DNA of 36,536 nucleotides from the NCBI GenBank assembly GCA_905479475.1, contig CAJQMT010000020.1, forward strand, positions 1 through 36,536, written 5' to 3'. The first letter of the stretch is position 1. Each line of letters opens with the position of its first letter. Both the position numbers and the translations under genes were made by a program. This document shows positions 15,397 to 22,708 of the stretch, in pieces. The notes under the pieces are model-generated. The model saw only the letters and a list, made by a program, of their open reading frames with translations. It was not told the DNA's origin and searched no databases. The stretch is from an uncultured Flavobacteriaceae bacterium (GTDB taxonomy: Bacteria; Bacteroidota; Bacteroidia; Flavobacteriales; Flavobacteriaceae).

Positions 15397-15739
15397 GTAA
15401 ACTATTTTTCAAAGCTTCAAGATTCTTTCTGCTATTTCCAATAAAGATTTCACCGTTGATAATTGCGACAGGTCTCTTTAAAAAAGTATAAGTCTCTAAA
15501 ATAAGTTGTTTGAAATCGGTTTCAGACAATTTTTGGTCTTTCAAGCCCAATTCTTTGTATTTTTTGGCACGCTTGCTAAAGAGAGCTTCGTAACTTTTCG
15601 AAAACGAATGCATTTCTTCTAGTTGAGTTATTGTAATAGGTTCTCCTTTAATTTCTTGTAAAACAAATTCCTCCAATGGGATTTCTTTCAAAATTTTTTT
15701 GCAAGTATCACAAGTTTTCAAGTAATATATTTTTTTCAT
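15389..15739 (-). CDS. ArsC/Spx family thioredoxin-fold protein
   Basis: 116-residue protein with a thioredoxin-like fold and an N-terminal Cys10-Asp-Thr-Cys13 motif (YLKTCDTCKK). A later block, TFLKRPVAIINGEIFIGNS, is typical of arsenate reductase ArsC and Spx relatives (Arg-Pro before the strand). No arsenic genes are nearby, so a general redox or regulatory role is as likely as arsenate reduction. Length matches the family. It ends inside the last codons of the glycosyltransferase on the other strand. Confidence 0.82.
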   Translation of the reverse strand: MKKIYYLKTCDTCKKILKEIPLEEFVLQEIKGEPITITQLEEMHSFSKSYEALFSKRAKKYKELGLKDQKLSETDFKQLILETYTFLKRPVAIINGEIFIGNSRKNLEALKNSLLN

Positions 15740-15866
15740 CTCTTCTTCTTTTATTTTTTTGGACTCAAATGCATTCCTAAAAGCATTGTTAGGATGTCGT
15801 AAAAATAAGGTGTTTTTTCAGTAAAATTCGATACATTTAGCCAAATTTTAATTTAAGGATATAGAG

Positions 15867-16334
15867 ATGAACGAGCAATTTACAAATTTGAATAAAGGAA
15901 GATCTTTGATGTTAAAAGTGATTGACGGGTTGACGATAGAACAGCTGAACACGATTCCCAAAGGTTTTAAAAATAACATTGCTTGGAATGTTGCTCATTT
16001 GGTAGTAACTCAACAACTGCTCTGCTATCGAATTTCAGGAATTCCTTGTTTGGTTTCAGAGGAAATGATTACCAAATACAGAAAAGGAGCTGCTCCAAGT
16101 GCGGAGACTTCGGGGAAAATTACCGAAAGTGAGTTTGAAACGATCAAAGAACTTCTTGTAAAGCTACCCTTGAAATTAGAAGAAGATTACAAAAGAGGTC
16201 TTTTCAAGGAATACACTTCTTATACCACAAGTGTAGGGGTTACTTTAACAGATATTGACTCGGCAATCCAATTTAATTCCTTTCATGAAGGAATTCACCT
16301 AGGCGTTCTTTTGGCGATGAAAAAATTAGTCTGA
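15867..16334 (+). CDS. DinB family protein
   Basis: 155-residue four-helix-bundle protein of the DinB/YfiT superfamily, metal-dependent enzymes that often act as thiol transferases. The candidate metal-binding histidine triad is present: His44 (WNVAHLVVTQQ) plus His140 and His144 near the C-terminus (FHEGIHLG). There is no signal peptide. ATG 15867 follows a purine-rich stretch (AAGGATATAGAG) that could serve as a weak ribosome site. Substrate unknown. Confidence 0.85.
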   Translation: MNEQFTNLNKGRSLMLKVIDGLTIEQLNTIPKGFKNNIAWNVAHLVVTQQLLCYRISGIPCLVSEEMITKYRKGAAPSAETSGKITESEFETIKELLVKLPLKLEEDYKRGLFKEYTSYTTSVGVTLTDIDSAIQFNSFHEGIHLGVLLAMKKLV

Positions 16335-16339
16335 TTTCT

Positions 16340-16366
16340 TAGGTTTCCTTGAGATTCAAGAACCTA
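16340..16366. terminator. Hairpin between convergent genes, possible weak terminator
   Basis: TAGGTT (16340-16345) pairs with AACCTA (16361-16366), and CTTGA (16348-16352) pairs with TCAAG (16356-16360), with a 3-base loop and a 2-base bulge. It sits between the DinB-like gene and the Ig-like lipoprotein gene and overlaps the latter's stop codon. No T-run follows on either strand, so terminator function is doubtful. Confidence 0.35.
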
Positions 16367-18004
16367 TGGAGATACTTCTATCTCGTCAAGGCTTGTGTCT
16401 AATGACAAGTCGAATATTTCGCTAATTGTCCAATTTGCTTTGATTTTTAATTCTATAGGATACTGAAATACTTTTTCAGGTTGTTGTTGTTTTAAGAAAT
16501 TTCCCGTGTCCCACTTTTTGTTATGATTGGTGTCATAGATGACTCTGATAAAGTAGCTTCCAGGGAGTACGTTTTCAAAGATAAAATTTGTTTTTTGGTT
16601 TGAAGATTGACGTTCGATCAGCTTTTCTTTGGGGTCTAGTAAATCCACTAAAACCGGAAATTGCGTTACATTTTTCAATTCCATTTCAATCGTTCCATAA
16701 TCTTCAAAGTCCAAAGTTTTGAGATTAAATTGAAGAGAGTCGTTGGTTTCTCCTTGAAAATCAACCAAGGCATTTGGCAAAAGATCAACGCGATATTTGT
16801 CGTTTCTTTTGGAGTTGAAGTGAACGGATAGCTTTGTTTTGTTGGCATCCAAAAAAGTTTGAAACGGAACTAGTAAGGTGTCTTTGTCAATAATGCGAAT
16901 TTGATTGGTGTCGATGTGGTCAATCGGGATGTTTGTTTGAATGGCAAACGTGTCTTTGGGGTGCAAAGTAGTTCCAGTAACGGAGCGAACAAGCAATGAA
17001 TCTGTTTTTGACGTTCTTAATTTTACGGTGTACAACGTATCTATATTTGTTGCAGTTACTTTGAATTGTAACGAATCCGTTTCAAAAGGAGTGTACCAAT
17101 AATTCAAGGTGTCTTTGTTTTCTTCCAGACTTACAAAGCTTTTGAAAGCGGAAGGTGTTGTTGTTTGCAAAACAATTTGCAAAAGGCTATCCCTGACTCC
17201 TTCAAATCCGAAGATTATTTTTCCCATTTTATTTTCCAAAGGTTTGAACACTTTAAAATCGGGAATTTCTTTGAATAGATTTAGTTCAAAAAAGCTGTCT
17301 GTGGGAATGGTAATAGGATGGCTTATAAAACCAATTTTATCCTGTTTAGGATTGTACTGATAGTTGTTGTTGAAATCTTTTAAGGCAACGAGTTTGTAGG
17401 TGCCTTTTTTTAGGTTGGTAATCTTGAAACTAGTAGTATCTAAAGTGTTAGTTACATAAATAGGTTTCTCATTGTAGATGGTAGAGTCTGTGTAGTTTTC
17501 GTTGTATTCGTATAGAAGAACACTGAGGTTGTTTTCAGTTTCTTTTTGAATAGCATCACTGAGAGTTCCATGGAGTTCGAGTGAATCGACAAAAGCACCT
17601 GTAGAAAAAACGTATTTAAAACTTCCCAAAGGATTGCCTTCATTGTTGTCAATGATACTGTTCCCAAAATTAAAAGAATAGGTGGTGTTTTCTTTCAGTG
17701 TGTCTTTGATGTCAATCGTGATGCGTTTGCTTGGAGAGCTCAAAGGTTTTATAATCAAAGCATTTTTAAGAGGAGGCGAAACAATCAATTGTTTGAACAA
17801 ATTTTTGAATTTCACGTATTCATCAAATTCGAGTCGTATTCTTTTTTCTTTGAAATGAACAGATTTGTATTCAGGAAAAGCAGTAACCATAACAGGGGCA
17901 ATGCTGTCTTTTGGACCTCCTGTGGGAGACCCCTTTCGTGCACATCTGTTGGTAGAAAAAATGAGAAGGGTTGCTAGTAGAAAAAATACAAACAAGTTTT
18001 TCAT
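16364..18004 (-). CDS. Ig-like (SbsA-type) domain lipoprotein
   Basis: Exported protein of a Bacteroidota family beginning with a lipoprotein-like signal (MKNLFVFFLLATLLIFSTNRC, Cys21; the lipobox TNRC is non-canonical) and then GSPTGGPKDSIAPVMV. Residues ~32-140 are the SbsA Ig-like domain (RIRLEFDEYVKFKNLFKQL, TTYSFNFGNSIIDNNEGNP). A long beta-rich remainder with a LVALKDFNNNYQYNP block follows. ATG 18004 is chosen because it starts the signal peptide; an upstream in-frame ATG at 18082 would prepend 26 non-signal residues. At 546 residues it is typical. It probably faces the periplasm or cell surface; role unknown. It lies downstream of the ComF-like gene on the same strand. Confidence 0.85.
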   Translation of the reverse strand: MKNLFVFFLLATLLIFSTNRCARKGSPTGGPKDSIAPVMVTAFPEYKSVHFKEKRIRLEFDEYVKFKNLFKQLIVSPPLKNALIIKPLSSPSKRITIDIKDTLKENTTYSFNFGNSIIDNNEGNPLGSFKYVFSTGAFVDSLELHGTLSDAIQKETENNLSVLLYEYNENYTDSTIYNEKPIYVTNTLDTTSFKITNLKKGTYKLVALKDFNNNYQYNPKQDKIGFISHPITIPTDSFFELNLFKEIPDFKVFKPLENKMGKIIFGFEGVRDSLLQIVLQTTTPSAFKSFVSLEENKDTLNYWYTPFETDSLQFKVTATNIDTLYTVKLRTSKTDSLLVRSVTGTTLHPKDTFAIQTNIPIDHIDTNQIRIIDKDTLLVPFQTFLDANKTKLSVHFNSKRNDKYRVDLLPNALVDFQGETNDSLQFNLKTLDFEDYGTIEMELKNVTQFPVLVDLLDPKEKLIERQSSNQKTNFIFENVLPGSYFIRVIYDTNHNKKWDTGNFLKQQQPEKVFQYPIELKIKANWTISEIFDLSLDTSLDEIEVSP

Positions 18005-18156
18005 CTGTTTCGAAATTAGTTGTTCTTTGGATTTGTTAAAAGAGCTATCAGTGCTTTTGTTTTTCAGATTACAAAGTAACAATTAATTTCAGGAACATGT
18101 AAAGTAGCGGGTGAAAAATTCGACGGGATTGCAATTTGATTCATCTGTATATGGAT

Positions 18157-18840
18157 TTAAAAGTTTTCAGCGCAGGCAATGGTGGCGATGCTAATCTTGA
18201 CATCGGCTTTTAAAAGTTCGTTACAGCAGGCCTCAAGTGTGGCTCCAGTAGTGATGACGTCGTCAATGAGTAAGACCTGTTTGTTTGCGAGTTTTTTAGG
18301 GTTTTTAAGAAAAAAACTTCCTTGAACATTTCGCCATCTGTTGAGCCGAGTCTGTTGGGTCTGAGTAGGTCTGTTTCGCTTTTTTATCAAAAGGCTGCTG
18401 CAGAATTCAGAAGAAAGAATTTCTGCCAATTTTTGTCCGAAAGCAGTATTTTGATTGTAGCCTCTTTTTCGTTGTTTTTTCGGGTGTAAAGGTACAGGGA
18501 TGACAAGGTCTATGGTCGGAAAACGATCTGAGTTTAGAATTTCTTGGCCCAAAAGATGGGCTGCTAAAAGACCAACAGACTCCTTATTTTCGTATTTCAA
18601 AGCATGAATCAAATTTTGAATTTTTCCATTTTCTCGAAAACGAAACAAAGCAGTGGCAGCGACCAGCGGAACTTTTCCATAAAAACAATTTTCAACGGTA
18701 TTCGGGGATTGATTTGTGTAATTTCCATAAGGAAGATCGTGTCTGCAAAAAGTGCAGATCAATCGTTCGTGTTTTTTCAAATGCCTATGACAACAAGGAC
18801 ATTTGTCTGGGAAGAACAATAAAATCAAATCTTTTAGCAT
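18157..18840 (-). CDS. ComF family phosphoribosyltransferase-like protein
   Basis: 227-residue protein with an N-terminal zinc-ribbon-like Cys set (Cys14, Cys16, Cys17, Cys29, Cys32) and a C-terminal type I phosphoribosyltransferase domain. The domain includes LVIPVPLHPKKQRKRGYNQ and the PRPP loop VLLIDDVITTGATLEACC. ComF relatives support natural DNA uptake in competent bacteria, but most such genes outside competence operons are untested, and no other competence gene is here. The Ig-like lipoprotein gene lies 152 bases downstream on the same strand. A near-consensus -7 element (TAACTTTA, one mismatch) lies just upstream at 18854-18861. Confidence 0.9.
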   Translation of the reverse strand: MLKDLILLFFPDKCPCCHRHLKKHERLICTFCRHDLPYGNYTNQSPNTVENCFYGKVPLVAATALFRFRENGKIQNLIHALKYENKESVGLLAAHLLGQEILNSDRFPTIDLVIPVPLHPKKQRKRGYNQNTAFGQKLAEILSSEFCSSLLIKKRNRPTQTQQTRLNRWRNVQGSFFLKNPKKLANKQVLLIDDVITTGATLEACCNELLKADVKISIATIACAENF

Positions 18841-18935
18841 TCTTTTTTTTTCTTAAAGTTACTAAAATCAGAACACTAAGCTCTTTTGTGGTGGTATTTT
18901 TGATTAAAAGTCATTGATTATTCTAATATATGTTC

Positions 18936-18943
18936 TATTTTTG
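18936..18943 (+). promoter_or_regulatory. Promoter (-33 TTG, -7 TATTTTTG) of the coiled-coil protein gene
   Basis: TATTTTTG at 18936-18943 with TTG at 18914-18916, 19 bases apart, fits the Bacteroidota promoter consensus. It leaves a leader of about 20 bases before ATG 18970. Confidence 0.6.
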
Positions 18944-18969
18944 TCCACATATAAACAAGAAATACCAAG

Positions 18970-19866
18970 ATGGAAACAAAACAATCAGGAAAATTTATCA
19001 CGATTTTATTAGGGGCACTTCTAGCAGTAGCAGTAGCATATACCTTATATGCAAATTCAGAGCACAACCAGATTCAAGCAGCGTTGGAAACTGAAAAAGC
19101 AGAATTAAAGACGCAGTTAGACGAGCTAATTGTGAATTATGATGCAAAAATCGCAGAAAATACAGCACTTACAACAAAATTAGAAGCTGCGAGAGCAGAT
19201 ATCATTTCTTACAAAGATTCTTTAACGAAAGAAAAGAAAACAAGCTACAGAAAAATCAGATGGTACAGAAGCCGTGTGAATGCTTTGAAAGCTAAAAATA
19301 AAGAATTGTTTGCACAGGTGGACTCTCTTACGAAATTGAACGTTGAATTGAACGGTGTAATTGTAGAGGCAAAAGGAACCATCGCAGCACAAGCAAGCCA
19401 AAATGCACAATTGACTTCTGAAAATGAAGTATTGGCTGGAAAAGTAGCTATCGGTGAGATTTTAAGTATTGATGATTTGGTAGCTGAAGGAGTTAAGAGA
19501 TCAAGTAAGGGAGCTTTGAAAGCAACAAATCGTTACAAAAAAGCAGATGCCTTTAGAGCAGTGTTCAATATCAACAAAAATGACTTGACGCCAAGCGGAG
19601 CTAAAAAAGTATACGTTACCATCAAAGATGCAGAAGGCAATATAGTTGCTTCAAAAGGATCTATAGATGTGAACGGAGCAGCGGTTTCTTACTCTGGGGC
19701 AACTGAAGTGAACTATGAAAATGCAGAAACGGAAGTGACTGTGTTGACGGATGTAGACAGCAAGTCTTTGAGCGAAGGAACATACACTGTTTCAGTAATC
19801 CTAGACGGAAGAGCTGTTGGAAATACCACAGTAGTATTGAAAAATAGTTTCTTAGGAATTTTCTAA
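18970..19866 (+). CDS. Membrane-anchored coiled-coil protein with C-terminal beta domain, unnamed
   Basis: 298 residues in three parts. A short N-terminal tail is followed by one membrane helix (~10-30, FITILLGALLAVAVAYTLYA). A coiled coil spans ~35-155, rich in Ala, Glu, Leu and Lys (ALETEKAELKTQLDEL). A beta-rich C-terminal domain spans ~165-298 (KADAFRAVFNINKND, GTYTVSVILDGRAVGNTTV). The domain probably lies in the periplasm. I recall comparable flavobacterial proteins, sometimes loosely labelled as partitioning proteins, but there is no ParA ATPase motif here. Strong promoter and terminator signals suggest a well-expressed single-gene transcript. Confidence 0.82.
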   Translation: METKQSGKFITILLGALLAVAVAYTLYANSEHNQIQAALETEKAELKTQLDELIVNYDAKIAENTALTTKLEAARADIISYKDSLTKEKKTSYRKIRWYRSRVNALKAKNKELFAQVDSLTKLNVELNGVIVEAKGTIAAQASQNAQLTSENEVLAGKVAIGEILSIDDLVAEGVKRSSKGALKATNRYKKADAFRAVFNINKNDLTPSGAKKVYVTIKDAEGNIVASKGSIDVNGAAVSYSGATEVNYENAETEVTVLTDVDSKSLSEGTYTVSVILDGRAVGNTTVVLKNSFLGIF

Positions 19867-19886
19867 GAAAAATTGAAAAATATTTC

Positions 19887-19922
19887 AAAGAGACTGTCAA
19901 AACTGACAGTCTCTTTTTTTTT
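19887..19922 (+). terminator. Strong Rho-independent terminator
   Basis: A perfect 13-base-pair stem (19887-19899 with 19904-19916; core GAGACTGTCA/TGACAGTCTC) has the 4-base loop AAAC and runs into a T-tract to about 19921. It ends the coiled-coil protein transcript. Confidence 0.92.
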
Positions 19923-20001
19923 GAAAAAGAAGAAGAATTGAGGTTTATCACAAGGAATAAAACCCTTGAAAAAAGAGCGTCAAATAAATCAATAAAATAC
20001 T

Positions 20002-20009
20002 TATTTTTG
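20002..20009 (+). promoter_or_regulatory. -7 promoter element (TATTTTTG) of glyS
   Basis: TATTTTTG ends 4 bases before ATG 20014, so the transcript should start at or almost at the start codon (leaderless). Confidence 0.55.
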
Positions 20010-20013
20010 CACC

Positions 20014-21555
20014 ATGGCAAAGCAAGAAGATCAATTTAAGAAAGTAGTTTCACACGCCAAAGAGTACGGATATGTATTTCAGTCGAGTGAAATTTATGAC
20101 GGTTTGAGTGCAGTATATGATTACGCACAAAACGGTGTAGAATTAAAGAAAAACATACGCGAATACTGGTGGAAATCGATGGTGCAGATGAACGACAATA
20201 TTGTTGGGCTCGACGCTTCTATTTTCATGCATCCTACCACCTGGAAGGCTTCTGGACATGTGGATGCCTTCAACGATCCGTTGATTGACAATAAAGACTC
20301 AAAAAAAAGATACCGAGCCGATGTATTGATTGAAGATTATGTCGGAAAACTAGAGGCAAAAATAGAAAAAGAAGTAGCCAAAGCGCAAAAGCGTTTTGGA
20401 GATTCTTTTGACAGAGCACAATTCATCGCGACGAATCCAAGAGTGTTGGGCTACCAAGAAAAAGGAGCAGCCATTTTGAAAAGAATGGGGCAATCTTTGG
20501 AGAAAGAAGATTTGGCAGATGTCAAAGCACTGATTGAAGAATTGGGGATTGCTTGTCCGCTTTCAGGGTCTAAAAACTGGACAGAAGTAAAACAGTTCAA
20601 CTTGATGTTCGGCACCAAATTAGGAGCTTCTGCAGATACGGCAATGGATTTGTATTTACGTCCAGAAACAGCACAGGGGATATTTGTAAACTTTCTAAAC
20701 GTTCAAAAAACAGGAAGAATGAAAATTCCTTTTGGGATCGCCCAAACAGGAAAAGCTTTCCGAAATGAAATCGTAGCGCGTCAGTTCATTTTTAGAATGC
20801 GGGAATTTGAGCAAATGGAAATGCAATTTTTTGTACGGCCTGGTACGCAAAAAGAATGGTACGAACAATGGAAAGAGACCCGTTTGAAATGGCATTTATC
20901 CTTGGGAATGGGACGAGACAGTTACCGTTTTCACGACCATGATAAGTTGGCACATTATGCAGATGCTGCGGCAGATATTGAATTCAAATTCCCCTTTGGA
21001 TTCAAAGAATTGGAAGGAATTCACTCCAGAACTGATTTTGATTTGAAAGCACATGAAGAGCATTCCGGGAAAAAATTACAATACTTCGATCCAGAATTGG
21101 GAGAGAGCTATGTGCCCTATGTCGTAGAAACTTCTATCGGATTGGACAGAATGTTTTTGGCAGTGTTTTCAAACTCTTTAGAAGAAGAGGCATTGGAAAA
21201 TGGAACTACAAGAACCGTTTTGAAATTGCCAGCGGTACTTGCCCCTACCAAAGCAGCCATTTTCCCATTGGTAAAAAAAGACGGTTTGCCAGAAGTAGCT
21301 CGTAAAATTGTAGACGATTTGAAATTGGATTTCAATGTCATTTACGATGAAAAAGATGCCGTTGGTAAACGTTACAGAAGACAAGACGCTGCAGGAACTC
21401 CTTTTTGTATCACCGTAGATCACGACTCTTTAAACGATCATTGCGTGACCATTCGTCATAGAGATACCATGGAACAAAAAAGAGTATCGATTGCTGATTT
21501 GAAGGGAATTATCCATCAAGAAGTGAGTATTTCTTCTTGGCTGAATAAGATGTAA
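20014..21555 (+). CDS. glyS: Glycyl-tRNA synthetase (dimeric, class II type)
   Basis: Class II synthetase charging tRNA-Gly; the alpha2 (eukaryote-like) form, in which one polypeptide holds both catalytic and anticodon-binding domains. Catalytic blocks are MAKQEDQFKKVVSHAKEYGY at the start, LRPETAQGIFVNFLNV, IAQTGKAFRNEI (motif 2 region), REFEQMEMQFF, and VVETSIGLDRMFLAV (motif 3). The anticodon domain begins about KLPAVLAPTKAAIFPLV and runs to the end. At 513 residues it is the usual Bacteroidota length. The start is fixed by the family N-terminus although it is only 4 bases from the promoter box. Confidence 0.97.
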   Translation: MAKQEDQFKKVVSHAKEYGYVFQSSEIYDGLSAVYDYAQNGVELKKNIREYWWKSMVQMNDNIVGLDASIFMHPTTWKASGHVDAFNDPLIDNKDSKKRYRADVLIEDYVGKLEAKIEKEVAKAQKRFGDSFDRAQFIATNPRVLGYQEKGAAILKRMGQSLEKEDLADVKALIEELGIACPLSGSKNWTEVKQFNLMFGTKLGASADTAMDLYLRPETAQGIFVNFLNVQKTGRMKIPFGIAQTGKAFRNEIVARQFIFRMREFEQMEMQFFVRPGTQKEWYEQWKETRLKWHLSLGMGRDSYRFHDHDKLAHYADAAADIEFKFPFGFKELEGIHSRTDFDLKAHEEHSGKKLQYFDPELGESYVPYVVETSIGLDRMFLAVFSNSLEEEALENGTTRTVLKLPAVLAPTKAAIFPLVKKDGLPEVARKIVDDLKLDFNVIYDEKDAVGKRYRRQDAAGTPFCITVDHDSLNDHCVTIRHRDTMEQKRVSIADLKGIIHQEVSISSWLNKM

Positions 21556-21580
21556 AAACTTTTTAAAAATATAAAATATT

Positions 21581-21612
21581 AAAAAACCCTGAATTATATT
21601 CAGGGTTTTTTT
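21581..21612. terminator. Bidirectional Rho-independent terminator
   Basis: AAAAAACCCTGAA (21581-21593) pairs with TTCAGGGTTTTTT (21599-21611) around a 5-base loop, with A/T runs on both sides. It lies between the convergent glyS and lspA and can serve both. Confidence 0.9.
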
Positions 21613-21679
21613 GCATTCTTTTTTGATGAAGTCAAATCTTGTTTGGTATGGACGTAGAAATCTCCTTGTCCGCAGAGAA

Positions 21680-22276
21680 TTAGTTGTTTTCTTGAGGGAA
21701 AATTTTTTTACCAAAAAGAATCAATATACCAACACCCACTGAGATGGCAGCATCGGCCACATTGAAAATAGCGTTGAAAAAAGTAAACGAATCTCCACCG
21801 ACTTTTGGCATCCATGAAGGGAAAGTTCCGTGCCACATAGGAAAATAAAGCATGTCTACCACTTTGCCATGTAGTATCATTCCGTAGGGTTTTTCAGCAA
21901 ACAGCGTTGCCAATTGGTAATTGGAGTGGTCGAAAAGAGCACCGTAAAAAACAGAGTCAATGATATTGCCAAGAGCTCCAGAAAAAATAAGGGAAATGGC
22001 TATAATTAATAAATTGTATTCCTTGTTTTTAATGGATTTGAGAAGCCAATATCCGATTCCTACAATAGCACACAGTCTAAACAAGGTAAGTACTAGTTTT
22101 CCAACTTTCCCTCCAATCTCAGCTCCCCAAGCAGCCCCGTTATTTTCTATAAAATGAATGCGAAACCAATCAAAAACAAAAATTTCTTGTCCAAGCATCA
22201 GGTTGGTCTTAATCCATATCTTGCTAATTTGATCTATTGCCAAAACAGCAAAAATTATGAGGAAGGCTTTTTTCAA
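21680..22276 (-). CDS. lspA: Lipoprotein signal peptidase (signal peptidase II)
   Basis: Inner-membrane aspartic protease that removes signal peptides from lipoproteins. It has four hydrophobic helices, the N-terminal IDQISKIWIK block, and both catalytic-Asp blocks: LGNIIDSVFYG and FNVADAAISVGV. At 198 residues it is slightly longer than E. coli LspA, with an insertion around FAEKPYGMILHGKVVDMLYF as is common in Bacteroidota. It is the last gene of ileS-dksA-like-lspA, an arrangement familiar in this phylum. Putative lipoproteins in the window (at 16364 and 26272) would be its substrates. Confidence 0.96.
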   Translation of the reverse strand: MKKAFLIIFAVLAIDQISKIWIKTNLMLGQEIFVFDWFRIHFIENNGAAWGAEIGGKVGKLVLTLFRLCAIVGIGYWLLKSIKNKEYNLLIIAISLIFSGALGNIIDSVFYGALFDHSNYQLATLFAEKPYGMILHGKVVDMLYFPMWHGTFPSWMPKVGGDSFTFFNAIFNVADAAISVGVGILILFGKKIFPQENN

Positions 22277-22322
22277 AATGAAATAAAATAAAATCGATCA
22301 GGCAATGACCTGCTCAATTGTT

Positions 22323-22703
22323 TTAGGATTGTTGCTTTTTTGCTTCAATGCTCAAGGTTGCATGAGGCACCAATTTTAAGCGTTCTTTTTGGATCAATTT
22401 TCCTGTAGCTCTGCAAACACCATAGGTTTTATTCTCAATACGCAATAAGGCATTTTTCAAGTCTCGTATAAATTTTTCTTGTCGAATGGCCAATTGAACG
22501 TTTGCTTCTTTGGACATGGTTTCAGCACCTTCTTCAAAAGCTTTGAAGGTTGGTGAGGTATCGTCCGTCCCATTAGCACTGTCGTTCTTATAAGCAGCGT
22601 TTAAGATGTCTAAATCTTCTTGTGCTCTAGCAATTTTTTTCAAGATAATTTCTTTGAACTCTGCCAAATCATCTTCTCCGTAATGTGCGATGGTATTTTC
22701 CAT
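22323..22703 (-). CDS. TraR/DksA family protein lacking most zinc-finger cysteines
   Basis: 126-residue DksA-like protein expected to bind the RNA polymerase secondary channel. Predicted coiled coil lies at ~10-90, and the globular C-terminal block NKTYGVCRATGKLIQKERLK corresponds to the zinc finger. Only Cys97 is left of the four zinc ligands (the next positions read Ala-Thr-Gly, and later VPHATLS), a state I believe common in Bacteroidota. It is 5 bases after ileS and 46 before lspA, so it is in the same unit. Which coiled-coil tip residues replace the DxxDxA motif is unclear (DDTSPTFKAFEEGAE). Confidence 0.88.
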   Translation of the reverse strand: MENTIAHYGEDDLAEFKEIILKKIARAQEDLDILNAAYKNDSANGTDDTSPTFKAFEEGAETMSKEANVQLAIRQEKFIRDLKNALLRIENKTYGVCRATGKLIQKERLKLVPHATLSIEAKKQQS

Positions 22704-22708
22704 AGTGA

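Noticed and set aside
18005-18082. 26-residue extension of the Ig-like lipoprotein from an upstream ATG
   Set aside because: It would place hydrophilic residues before a clear signal peptide; the ATG at 18004 gives a normal exported start.
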